From Taeniopygia guttata (lineage: Eukaryota > Chordata > Aves > Passeriformes > Estrildidae): DNA of 64,000 bases. A model generated the notes under the pieces. It did no database searches, was not told the origin of the DNA, and worked only from the letters and a program-made list of their open reading frames with translations. Of the stretch, positions 23,601 to 34,202 are shown piece after piece (position 1 is the stretch's first letter; each line of letters opens with the position of its first letter). Both the position numbers and the translations under genes were made by a program. Location: assembly GCF_048771995.1 (NCBI RefSeq), contig NC_133027.1, positions 9,978,001 to 10,042,000 on the forward strand. Reading direction: 5' to 3'.

Positions 23601-26600
23601 GTGTACCTGTGAGTGAGGGGGTCTGTATCAGCAGCTGGGATGTGACAGCAACCCTGGGGGCTTGTTTGCCCAGATACCAGCAACTGGGGAGACTGGGATC
23701 CAGGGGCTGAGGATCTGAGCCCAGCTGTTGGAAGGACCCACACTGTACATATGTTTTATATGTATTTCTCACTAATAGACCCCTGATCAGACAGACAGGG
23801 AGAATGAAAGGCCCTGGGTGTTGTTAGTGCTGGTGTTTGTGTGAACCCCAGGTATGTCTGTATGTGGAGCTCTATGTTCCCTGCTGACTCTGTATGTATA
23901 TATGCAGATATACATGTATGTATAGCTGTATATAAATATGTTTGATACCTGTGTTTGGCTCTGTGTGTGGCTACTGGACTTATGGGTTGGATGAGGGAGG
24001 AGGGAGCTGCAGCAGCCTGATCTCCACTAGGTTACCAGTTCTGGCCTACCTAACAAAACCAATGATAAACCCAAGCTAGGAGACATGTAAGGCTTCATAT
24101 CACCTTGTAATTGCTATGAAGCTTGAAGAGCAGAGATGTCCTATGCTGCATCTAAGCTGGACTACCCATGTGAAGGGTGGATCTCCCCTGAGATCAATCT
24201 GTGTAGTCAGTATACCAGCTGCAAAGGCAGCGGGCTGGTGCTGGGCTACCTTCCCAGTGCAAGCAAACACACAAGCATGGCCAGGTTCTCCTTTCCTGGC
24301 AGGAATATTGACTGGGTCACCCCACAGTCTGTGCCTTACATTTGAAAGAGATGGGGATTAATGAGCAAGGAACAAACCCCTTGAAGAGCTATCACTCTGC
24401 CAGCTGAACATACACAGTGTTTTCCTCCCTGCTTTAGTGTCACAAGAAGGAGAAGTTGCTCAAAGCAAGCCAGACCCCTTTCTTTGTGCTTACCATATGG
24501 CCCTCCCTGGCAGCAATGTAGCACACACGGCCTCCGCTGAAGAACGTGCCATTTGATGAACCAAACGTAGACAGGGCCACCGACAGGGAGATGAGCCATG
24601 CCCAGCTGCCCAGGACTTTGTCCCTGAGGTGGAAAAGAGTTCACAGCATAAGATGCAGTTTCTAGATGTATTTAATACTCACTGTAGAACCAGACAGGTT
24701 ACATACCTCCATTATTTCTGTATTATACAGAATCTTTTTCCAAAGTCTTTCTAAAGATTTAAAGTCTTCTTGCAATTCCCATAATATTAGTGACTAGTAA
24801 GTTTGTCTTGTCTGACAGCTTTTCTTCCTACTATATATTCTGTCCACACTACAATGGTGTACAAAGAGGTCACAACAGGCAAAACCACCTTTTTGTGTAC
24901 TGATGCTGTGGCAAAACGCCTGAAGATACTGCAAACACAACCAATAATATTAGCTCGGAAATCACAGAAAAACTGTTCCCATCACACTGGAAGAAATATT
25001 CTGCATTACAACCTCTTCCTGAATATGCATAGGATTTTAACCCTTTAATTCCACATGCACCTATTACTGCTTTTCTGTGAATATGACTAAAGCCAAAAAA
25101 ATTGTTTGAATTCCAGATGTTTGGAGCTACAACATGTTCAGACATTTTTGTTTTGCAGTAGCAGAGTCACAGAGTTCAAGGTAAACATTTGGAAGGAATG
25201 ATAATTTTCTCACCTAAAAATGAAGATTGTCTTCTAGAATGAAGCAGTATTAAGAGTATTAATTGAGTAATAAATGATGGAGTTTGGGGTAATTATCACA
25301 TACACAAAAACTGTTTATCTAATTGGCAAAATCAAAAACTCAAATGTTTTTTTAGATCACTGCAAACCGAAACCTGTGGTTGCTGTTAAATCACTGACAT
25401 CAAAGAAACACCAGGAAGTTTCCTGAGCTCCCTTTGTGGCTGCACCTCTCACCACTGAATAACATTTCTTTCCAGCAGTTTTCCTCTTCTATAGGGAATA
25501 AATAAATTAAATAAATAAATTTAAATGTCCTCCTCTGGTTTCTTTATACTCCTCTCATTCTTTCTTAATGGCCTGAATAGCTGCATGTCTTACTTGTGAG
25601 CCACAACCTTCACCTTCTCCTCAGACTGGCTCCCTACCTGTTCCCCAGCCTTTGAGTGCCCAGCTTTCCTGTCACTAGTTCAATATTTCTTCCTGAATTG
25701 CACTCGTGGGTGAAAAGGTTAATCATGCAGGAAAAGGAGATGTGTTACAAAGGAGGAAGCTCACAAATAACTTGTTAATTAGGAATGATGGGAAAGGAAG
25801 TGCAGGGAAAGTTCATGACACTGCAGCTTAGTGAGGCTTTGTGACATGCTCAAACAAAGCACTAGTCCTTTAAAAGCTCCTACTCATAATGATGTGAAAG
25901 GTTATTAGAGAATACATCCAGCAAGAGCTCAGTCAGATCTTCAAGTAGGAGATCTTGTGAAATGCACACAGAAGCTGCTGCTGACTTTTTAGGAAGAGCA
26001 GTACATAATCTTTGGATACACTGTGTCATCATTTCTGCCAGACAACTCATTTAGGGCTATCAGGGATTCTGTGTCTTTGGAAATGTTTAGGCTAAGGCTG
26101 GATGTTCTGGTGGAAGACCATTGATGGTGTCTATACCTCTCATGATGGTCCCTTCCTTCTCTTCCTAAAATCCTTGTATTGTACAGAAACTGTTTAATGC
26201 CACCAAATACTTCAGATTGATGAAAGGTAGAAATTGTTTCTGTGCAGCTCTGGAAAAACACAAGCCAATTGAAGTTATAGCTACCAAAGGCTACCCAACC
26301 TGTGTATAACAGCTCTCAAAGGTGTTGTTGAGATCAATTGAGATCAATGCCATTTTCCAGTTCCCCACAGATGGTGAAACTGAGACAAAAGACTCAGGTC
26401 TGCTCTAAATTCTAGGTGCCAAGTAGACAGGATTCAGCTGGTTGACTCCTGTCTCACTCCCAACACACTGCATAAACAGGGCAGCACATTGCCGTCCTCA
26501 TTTCCCTGGAAATATAAAAAATTGCACCATTTATCCAAAGTCTGGATGTGTACCTTCGCTGTATTCCCAGTGCCTGTGGGGAGATGCTGCTGGTGTGATC

Positions 26601-29600
26601 TTCACCTCTCCTTTATGGACACTTTCCATGAGGTAAAACATGACTTGGGGGAGTTACACGTTCCAGGTGCAAACAAAGGGAATGAGGAGTAAGGAATGTG
26701 CCATCTTGGCAGCCTAAATGCACCTTGGAGACCATGGCCAGATGGAGCTGTTCAGCCTTCACCTCAATGAACCACAGAATTATAGAATCATAGAACAGTT
26801 TGGAATGGACCTTGAAGATCATCCTCTTCCAAGCCCCTGCCATGGGCAGGGACACCTTCCACTAGACCAGGTTGCTCAAAGCCCCCTCCAACCTCACCTT
26901 GAATGTTTCCAGGGATGGGGCATCCACAGCTTCTCTAGGCAACCTGTGCCTGTGCCTCACCACCCTCACGGTAAATAATTTCTTCTTTATGTCTAAGCTA
27001 AACCTACCCTCTTTCAATTGAAGCCATTCCTCCTTGTCCTACTTCTCCATGCCCTTGTAAAAACTTCCCTTCCAGCTCTCTTATAGCTGCTTAAGGACTG
27101 GAAAGTGTTGTAAGGTCTCCCTGGAGCTTTCTCTCCTCCAGGCTGAACAGTCCCAGCTCTCTCAGACAGCAATGTGCTTCAGCCCTCTGAACATCTTTGT
27201 CACCCTCTTCTCTGTAACATGGCCTGACAGGTCCTCCTGGCCTGACCAGTGCAGTGCTGCTATTCCTTCTGGGAATAACACTGAAATCTCCTGAAACTCA
27301 GGAGAGAACCAGTGTTTCTCAGGGCTGCATTGCTCATGTTGCCCCATGCAGAGCTCACCCCCAGGTGACGGCCACAGCTCCTGAAGACAGCAGCTCAGAG
27401 GGAGTCATCGCTGCCAAGTAGCTCACGTTTACCAGCACATACAGGCTTGTAACCAAAGGAATGGCAATCATCAGAGCTCTGGGAAGCGTCACCTAGAAAA
27501 GGGATGACAGCAGTGTCAGGCGCAGCACTGTGCTTTTTTTGTTTGGTTTGGTTTTGCCACCACCCACGTCTCTCATTCAGATTCTTCCACTCCCTAAACT
27601 TTTCCTCAGAACAAGACATAGATCCAGAATCACATGGCAGCTTTCACACCAGTCTTGTACAGTTCCAAAGTTAGTCTAAAAAAACCCTACAACCAAACAA
27701 ACAAAATAAATCAAACAAAAAGTACCCACCAAACCTTATTTAAAGGATTTTGGTTTGTAGCTGTCCAAGATGGCTTTTGCATACTTCTTGATTATTTTAT
27801 ATTGATTTATTTGTTATTAGTATATTATGCCTCCTGCTGTGCTGCATCTTCCCATAAACACCTCACTGCCATGGACAAAGTTCCAGTATATTGCATCACA
27901 TTTAACTACTCTACAGTTTACATCAAAACAAGGGTTTGATCTCAAAATCTTAAAGGGGATTTACTCTAGGAAGGAAATATTTCTTTTTTCTTAGTGGCAG
28001 GATTGTGTCTTAGAACACCACAGGATTGTTTTAAGACTCAATAAAATCATAGTTTCTTATGCAACTGAAAATATTGGGAAATGTCAACTATGCATCTAAG
28101 AACCTGAAATATCAATTTTTGCATTCGCCATTCTCAACACAGGACAAGATATAGCAATTTCTATTGCTGTATCCCTTCCCCACTCTGGAAGGGCCTGAAT
28201 ATCAGTACTCACAATCCTGTGGGAGAGAGTGGCCCTGGGATCTTTGCTGCCATTTAGGTTAATATTTAATTGTATTTGCATTTAATCTGTAGGATCTTGT
28301 GTGCTGCATTGGTACAAAGCACGCTCTATAAACCCTGCACTCACACAACTCTTGCAAAATAAGAGTTGTTCACTGCTGCAGTGTTTGATCTGTGGAAATG
28401 GGTAACATGGCGCAGAGAAGGTGATGCGAGATGCAGGTGAGCTACTTCAGTGCCTATAGCATGGACTGCAAAATGCTAAAATATGGATGTTTAAAGACAG
28501 GGATCATTCACAGAGTTAGATTCCCTTTCCAGTGAGGCTTGGCTTGCTCTGAAGTTGCCCCATAATGCAACAGGGAGAGATAAAGTAGTTTTCCAAAGCA
28601 CAAATTATGGATCAAGTCTTTCAGAAAATACATGTTGTTAAAAATCCTTGATGGACTATAGCAGTGAGTGTTTTTCTGAACAAATCTAGGTGTCTACTGT
28701 GAGATCCTCTAAACACTAAGAAAAAACTTCATCCCCAAAGCATTCAAGTGCTGCCTAATAATTTCTTTCCAGTCAATAGGTTAATTTAGGACCTTTATAG
28801 GACCATAAGATGGTTTGCATTGGAAGGCACCTTAAAGATTATCTAGTTCTAACCTCCATGCAATGAGTAGGGGTTCCTTCCACTACACCAGGTTGCTCAA
28901 AGCCCCACAAAAGCTGGCTTTGAACACTTCTGGGGATGGGGCATCCACAACATCTCTTGTGTCAGTGTCCCACCATCCTCACTATAAATCCCTTGATCAC
29001 CACTCTTAACACAATCACAGATAGAATCAAACATATTTACAGCAGGATTAAGTAGGTAAAACCCAGCTTGTTTGCTCACTCACTCACCTCAGGCTTCTTC
29101 AGTTCCTCAGTTACATAATTTAGGTTGTTCCATCCATCATAGGACCAGAGTCCCTGGTAAAACGCCACTCCAACTGCCCCAATACCTGCAGTCGTGCCTT
29201 GAAAACCATTCTGAAAACTCTGAGTTTGTCCCTTGGCAAGCAGCACCAACCCACCCACCACGATCACCAACAAAGCCAAGAGTTTGGCAGCTGTAAAAAT
29301 GTTCATAACAGATGTTGCCAGCCTCACATTGAGACTGTTGATGATAGTTAAAATCAGGATGCAGGCAGCAGCTGTACATTTGACGGCAACCTGCGGAGAT
29401 GAGCATCCTGGGTAGAACGGTGCAATGGCATACTCAGCAAAGCTCAGACAGACAGCTGCCAAACCAGCTGGTCTCACCAGGATGACAGAAGTGTAGGCGA
29501 AAATGAAAGCAGGAAAGGAACCAAAAATCCTCAAAATGTAAATATAGTCTCCTCCAGACTCTTTAATTATTGTTCCAAGCTCAGCATACGACAAGGCTCC

Positions 29601-29831
29601 AAACATGGCCAGGAGACCACATGCTGCCCAGATCAGCAGGCTGCTGGCAGGGTTCCCCATGTGATGTAGTACCCACTCAGGGGACATAAAGATCCCTGAA
29701 CCTATCATGGTACCTGCAATTAATGACACGCTGCTAATCAGGCCAACCTCTTGTTTCAGTCTTAACTTCTCCTTCCCTTCACTCAGCTCTGTGGATGAAT
29801 GGAGTGGATCTGTTGCCTTCATCTCCCTCAT
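20449..29831 (-). CDS. SLC7 light-chain amino-acid transporter, b0,+AT-like (six coding exons)
   Basis: The spliced exons 29831-29088, 27492-27359, 24623-24494, 22394-22270, 21837-21750 and 20682-20449 join in frame into 484 residues (human b0,+AT has 487). This is a 12-helix APC-superfamily exchanger of the LAT group, expected at the plasma membrane and disulfide-linked to an SLC3 heavy chain. The substrate-loop motif GSGIF is at 44-48. Cys143, in CAPFY-like context before helix 4, matches the heavy-chain cysteine of b0,+[11 protein letters not shown] (227-235) holds the substrate-site Trp229 and Asp232, and AREGHM (331-336) is conserved. All five introns have GT/AG borders and no stop interrupts the frame. 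Identity to human SLC7A9 looks clear but moderate, so it is more likely a paralogue, perhaps SLC7A15 (ArpAT, a pseudogene in humans), than SLC7A9 itself. The C-terminal Val-Pro-Pro trafficking motif of human b0,+AT is not kept (VAPT at 476-479). Substrates are inferred: neutral, cationic or aromatic amino acids. Confidence 0.9.
21151..21180. repeat. Short inverted repeat in a transporter intron
   Basis: AAGCCACCC (21151-21159) pairs with GGGTGGCTT (21172-21180). Inside, TCCT pairs with AGGA, leaving one bulged base and a loop of about 3 nt. It lies in the intron between the last two coding exons. No function is assigned. Confidence 0.6.
21750..21837 (-). CDS. Transporter coding exon 5 (helix 10)
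   Basis: The 88-nt exon follows a long T-rich tract ending CTTCGAG and stops at the donor AAG/GTAAAG. It completes Ser378 and encodes 379-407, with [14 protein letters not shown] (380-393) and the basic loop [12 protein letters not shown]. The acceptor is CGAG rather than CAG, which is acceptable after the T run. The exon is too short to appear as a long open frame and was found from the splice sites and the expected SF.AWLFYG motif. Confidence 0.88.
22270..22394 (-). CDS. Transporter coding exon 4 (helix 9)
   Basis: The 125-nt exon has acceptor TTTTTCAG and donor TTCAG/GTATGT. It encodes 337-377 plus two bases of codon 378. The sequence [12 protein letters not shown] is close to VRRLTPAPAIIF of human b0,+AT. 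It ends in VNFF, continuing into SF in the next exon. Confidence 0.9.
22903..22968. repeat. (ATTTT)n microsatellite, about 13 copies
   Basis: A nearly perfect pentanucleotide array lies in the transporter intron between coding exons 3 and 4. It is probably length-polymorphic. Confidence 0.95.
23256..23452 (-). repeat. CR1 LINE 3' fragment, reverse
   Basis: The plus strand shows a reversed CR1 tail: 'atagaatgatttgggttgga', 'aaggaccttaaagatcgtct', 'agaccaggctgctcagagcc', then 'gagcatccacaacctctctg'. It is inside the transporter intron and has the same orientation as the host gene (minus). Confidence 0.85.
24494..24623 (-). CDS. Transporter coding exon 3 (helix 8)
   Basis: The 130-nt exon has acceptor CCACCTCAG and donor ATG/GTAAGC. 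It completes Gly293 and encodes 294-336. The translation runs [18 protein letters not shown] then STFGSSNG and finishes with AAREGHM. Arg332 corresponds to human b0,+AT Arg333, a cystinuria site, which supports a functional protein. Confidence 0.9.
25496..25524. repeat. AAAT-rich microsatellite
   Basis: A short interrupted run of AAAT/AATA units (gaataaataaattaaataa and onward) lies in the transporter intron between coding exons 2 and 3. Confidence 0.7.
26773..27235 (-). repeat. CR1 LINE 3' portion, reverse
   Basis: The copy begins with the tail 'attatagaatcatagaacag', then 'tggaccttgaagatcatcct', 'ccatgggcagggacacct', 'tagaccaggttgctcaaagc', 'ctcaccttgaatgtttccag' and 'ctcctccaggctgaacagtc'. 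Its upstream end near 27,235 is set by loss of similarity. It ends only about 120 bp from coding exon 2 of the transporter. Confidence 0.85.
27359..27492 (-). CDS. Transporter coding exon 2 (helix 7 region)
   Basis: The acceptor TTTTCTAG and donor GG/GTGAGC bound 134 nt that start in phase 0 and encode residues 249-292 plus two bases of codon 293. The translation begins [14 protein letters not shown], which is the helix 7 segment that follows TEEL in SLC7 light chains. It ends with AVAVTW, matching AVAVTF of human b0,+AT. Confidence 0.9.
28799..28990 (-). repeat. CR1 LINE 3' fragment, reverse
   Basis: Recognisable reversed CR1 phrases are 'gatggtttgcattggaaggc', 'accttaaagattatctagtt', 'accaggttgctcaaagcccc' and 'ggggatggggcatccacaac'. 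It sits in the first coding intron of the transporter, about 100 bp downstream of the donor of the long first exon. Confidence 0.85.
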
Positions 29832-29873
29832 TGTGGAAATGTGAAGAGACAGAAGTTGTTGTAAGGAGAGAAT
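29088..29873 (-). CDS. Transporter exon with start codon (codons 1-248)
   Basis: The acceptor TTTTTCAG precedes 42 untranslated bases, then ATG at 29831-29829 in the context CACAATGAG. An in-frame Met at codon 4 is an alternative start. The exon runs 248 codons without interruption and ends on a complete Glu codon at the donor GAG/GTGAGTGAG. It encodes the charged cytosolic N-terminus (about 1-29) and helices 1-6, including GSGIF (44-48), SGGDY (92-96), Cys143 and the Trp229/Asp232 region. In human SLC7A9 the same part is spread over several exons, so introns have been lost, or never gained, here. The end point matches the human boundary just after the TEEL motif. Confidence 0.9.
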
Positions 29874-32292
29874 CTGAAAAAGGATTAAGGCATTTGAATA
29901 AGGACTACCTCAGGCTTTAAGGTTTAGTTAATAATTACAAAAGTCACACTGAATGCTGTTGAGAAGCACAAACCTATCTTCAGCATTTCACATTCTTTCA
30001 TTACCCATCTTATCTCGGTAATTTATTATGCCAAGTTTTATTATCCCTGAATCTCATTGCAAGCAATGGTAATCCTGGTTATCTCTCCTTTAAATAATAC
30101 CGCAAACAGCATCTGAAATAAGGCTCAGGTAAGCAAAGTCCCCATGCAAATTTGTACTTTATTCATTGCTGAAAAGTCAAGGTTCAAGCACTCATTTCAG
30201 TGCTCAATCGTATTTCCATTCTTCACCATAACATGATCAAACAAACAAGTCTGCTGAGCAACATGCTAAGGCTCTGCTCAACAAGGAACATTTCCAGTGT
30301 CTTGATCAAAGAAACAGAAAGGTTTTGCTAAAAACATTCCAGAGACTCATTTTCTGCACAGTAGTAGGGGGCAATATGGGCTTTTTCCAATTTTAGAAAG
30401 TGGAGGTGGAGAAGCATGAAAAGGCTGCAATTACATTTTTCCAGGGCCTTTTTACCATTGTACATAAGGTGTGCACACTCCCACCAGACCACAATCTTCA
30501 GAGCACTTTGTCACACTTCATTGTAGACACATTTCAATGCACACATGACAGAAACATGGTACAAGCTTTAGAAGATACCCCTGACCCTTACTTAGATATC
30601 TAACACATAAAATTCCAGACCTTCAGACAGGTTCTGCTATAAATATGACTATTACAGGGAGACCTTTCTCTGCCCTTCATGGCAACCACAGACCTTGAAT
30701 CTTTAAAACTATCTGTCCTTCTCAAATATTTGAGCTAAAAAAAGCATGACTATAAACAGAGCTATTGTTTCTGTAAAAGTTCCTTCTAAATCATTTAGAC
30801 TTCTCTTTCTTTGCCTTTTTGTAAAAAAAAAAATCTAACTAGCTTTGCAGTTCTCTGCAAGAAGGTAACTCTTGGACTCTTAATAAAACTTGTGGGTCCA
30901 CAGGAAAAACACCACATACAAGTCATATAGTTTCTCATGCTAAGGCAAATAAAGGTGCTCAAATTTTATCATCAGGTTGAAGGACTTTAGATTCTCTAAA
31001 AAACTCATTAAAAAGTAGATTTAAAAGTAGAGAGGTTTAGAGTATAAATATTAGATTAAGGAAATAATGAAAAATTTTGATGGGTTTAGTAAAGGATTTC
31101 TCCTAATTTCAAAGTCCTTATAGAAATTAACAGTTGATCAAGGGGTAGCTGTAACAAAAGCAAAAGCTTATACTTTATCTGTCAAATAGGTTTTTTAAGC
31201 TTTCCCAACAAAGGTGTGAGTTCTGAGAATAAACCTTGTACTGCAAGGGTGCAAATGAACACATTTCAAGTTAATGGTTTGCAAAGTGGTTGAGAACTTG
31301 GAGGGAGGCATCCCAGTAATGCAGAGTATTTTGGTTTGCTTTTACTAAGTGACAGTGTTCTTCTTGTCTGGTTTAGCTATTTGTAGTGTATTCTTCTTTA
31401 AATTGCAAATGACACTGTAAGGCGATGCTGGAATCCTTCAGGGGCCCAAAGGTCTGGGTTTTTTCCTGCACTACTGATAGTCCTGTGTACATCAATACAT
31501 GTATTATGTATACCAATAATTATTGAAAACAAAGTCACAAAATATGATTAAATCAACGCTAAAGGAAAATTTCATATAACTACAGGTAGATAAGTATCCT
31601 TCTAGTAAAGCTATACATATATTTCTCTAACTCTTCTCCTGTTTTAATGAAGGAACTTCTGTTCTGAAATGTAAATGCAAAGTTCTTGGAGGGGATTTTT
31701 TCAAACCTTTAGTGTAGTTGCTCCTAGAAATGAATAGCTTTTAATATAATGTTGTAGGAAAAAAATTAGAATGTCTTCAAACTTTATTATGTCAAAAAAA
31801 AAAAAAAAATCTGTAAGACCCCTCATATAACGAGAATTAATTAACTGGCATGTCAATAGCCCCAGTCAATTCCTAGAGGGAAGTCTATTTCCGATCCCAG
31901 ATTCATTGCTACTCAGTTCTAACTGCTTCCACCTAAAGTAATAAGGAATCTAATTAATAATGATAAGAACTTGAGGCTATTCCTCTGGAAGTTAAGTAGT
32001 CTGATTGCTTTGGATTTTTTTCCCATTGTCTTGTTCTTTTTTTGACTGATATTAGCAGTAAGGAGCAGCCTCAGATAGGAGCAGCAGCAGATAGTTTAGT
32101 CAAGTGAATTGTCACCATTATAATTTGTCAAAACTGAGTAAGGAAAAGGGCAACTCACTGTTCCCTTCCCAAAGGGAGAGGTATAAATAGGAGTAAAAAT
32201 ACAAATTCTGCCTTCTCCTTGTGTAGAGTAGCGGAGCTCTGCTGCTCGAACTGTCTCCTAATACATCCCCTACCTGAGCAATTCTCACTTAC
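29874..32292. other. Upstream intron or flank of the transporter gene
   Basis: No exon or repeat family is recognised in this AT-rich stretch. If the candidate exon at 32293-32388 is real, this is the intron separating it from the start-codon exon. An A run of about 17 nt lies at 31793-31809. Confidence 0.4.
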
Positions 32293-32388
32293 CTTTGACA
32301 CTGCAATGGGTGGTTGCCATCTGCTGGTCCCGAGCAATAATGCGACAAGGCTCAATCCACTTTTTTGTTTGATATTTTGCATTCCTGG
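32293..32388 (-). other. Candidate untranslated upstream exon of the transporter
   Basis: On the minus strand a strong acceptor (CTTTCTTTTCAG) is followed by 96 nt and a near-consensus donor, AAAG/GTAAGTGAG. The start-codon exon also begins at an acceptor, so at least one noncoding exon must lie upstream, and this is the best candidate I see. It carries its own ATG (32382) with an open frame across the exon (MQNIKQKSGLSLV...), which would act as an upstream reading frame or belong to a different transcript. Splice sites alone do not prove use. Confidence 0.4.
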
Positions 32389-33624
32389 CTGAAAAGAAAG
32401 CCTACTGTAAGTATTACTCCTTCAACATTAAGATAGCATAAATAGACTATATTCGAGCTGTGAATGAACAGTCTCCTTAATGTCTTTATGGTTTTTTTCA
32501 TCTCAGGAGGACTAGAGAAAACCAATTTGAAGTAAAGGTCAATGTCAGTGGTAAAAACTAGGCAAAACATGTGGGCAAATATTTTGCAATATTTAATTTT
32601 AGGTCCCAGGAGTAATATTTGGAACACAGTTACAGGTTTGGTTTCCCTGTCCCATGCTTGGAAAAGAGTTACAAATCTCTAGATGGGATTAAAAATAACC
32701 TGTAATCTCAGGGTTGAGTGGCCAAAGACACTGCCCATAACTTTTTTTGGAGGTAGACACCAATACTAATAAATTTGTGCGAGATCAAATTTTTTTTTAA
32801 ATTAAAAAACTCACCAAGCAACAAACATTAAGTTGGAGGAGAGGTACTAAAGGTTAGAGAATTCATCCGGGATGTGGTTTTGATAGCCTTTTCTATTTAA
32901 GAATATGGAAACCCACAAATTCAGCTTACTCTCACCTCCAAAATGCAAAATTTGAACTGCAGTTGCAGGCAGATCTTGATGCCTGTCCTTGCCATATAAG
33001 TAGAGATGCCTGACTGAAAACAGAGAGGAAATAAAGGCCAGGAAAGTGGAGCTCTGAAATACATCTCGAGCCCAGAAGAAATATTGGGGCAGAGAGACAA
33101 CACACCCCAGATGTTCTGTGTGAAAACAGACAAAGGAAAGAGGACTCATTGAGAGGTATCTGCCTGGGGAATGTGTTCCCCATGTGTTTGACACTAATGC
33201 TCTACATCCCCAGTGCATCCTGGCTCTTCTCACATCTGAACCTTGAAAGAGTGCAGCTTTGGCCCTCCACCCCACTGCAGATGGCCTGGACCCATCAGTT
33301 TCTTTCATGATGTGCACAGGGGCCAGCAGTGTGTGGTTAGCCCCAAAGCAACAGCGCTCCTGGCATAAAAAACAGGGGTCCTTGTGCAGCAGAGCTCTGA
33401 CTGGGATTTTAAAAATGCCAATGTAAGCTGCAACTAGCAAAACAAAAACACAGCTTGGGCTACTGTGAGTAGGATGGTGGGGTAGAAATGACATTTCTGA
33501 GGATGCAGGACAGCCCCAGGGTTCACAACAAGAATCATCACTAGAACTGAGCTTGTTTATATTTAGAGTAACTGCCTTTCCCTGTCACGTTACAATAGCA
33601 GATCTGAAGCTGGGGGGGTTAACA

Positions 33625-33885
33625 GTGAATCTTAAACACAAGCTGCACCAAAGAAAGTCCATGTTGGATATCATGAAGAATTTTTTCACCCTTTTTTTGA
33701 AAAGGTGGTTAAGCATTGGAATGGGCTGCAGAGGGAAGTGGTGGAGTCACCATCCCTGGTGGTGACTAAGAAACGACTGTTTGTGGCACTTAGTGCTAGG
33801 GTTTAGTTGGCATGGTGGTATTTGGTCAAAGGTTGGACTTGATGGTCTTGGAGGTCCAACCTTATTGATTCTATGATTTTATGAT
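33625..33885 (+). repeat. CR1 LINE 3' end, forward
   Basis: The forward CR1 3' end shows 'catgaagaattttttcaccc', 'ggttaagcattggaatgggc', 'gtggtggagtcaccatccct', 'aaaggttggacttgatggtc' and 'ttgattctatgattttatga', including the terminal octamer-like ATTCTATG repeat. It is relatively complete at its 3' end. Confidence 0.85.
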
Positions 33886-34103
33886 ACTAGCTGCTATAGA
33901 AGATACTGATGAAATGAGAACCACAGCTGAAAAGAAATAATTACAACTTGGTTTGAAAAGTACTGATCCCACCGCTCCTTGCACAGGTTGAGTTAATCTA
34001 TCAAGTGCTATTGGTACATTTTCTTTCAGCAGCTGAGGGAAATGATACAAATTTCTTCCTTCATTCTGTATTTCCTGGGTTTACAGCTATATATGTATAC
34101 AAT

Positions 34104-34113
34104 TTGTGTGTGT

Positions 34114-34169
<56 letters not shown>

Positions 34170-34202
34170 ATGTATGTATGTATGTATACACACACACACA
34201 CA
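34104..34202. repeat. Compound microsatellite (TG)n-(TATG)n-(CA)n
   Basis: A TG run (about 34104-34152, with one AC interruption) passes into about nine TATG units (34152-34187) and then a CA run (about 34188-34202). The flanking TG and CA runs are complementary, so a strand can fold back with the TATG block as the loop. Confidence 0.95.

Noticed and set aside
26050-26200. Possible forward CR1 tail
   Set aside because: Only a 'gatggtcccttccttctctt'-like phrase matches, which is too weak to call.
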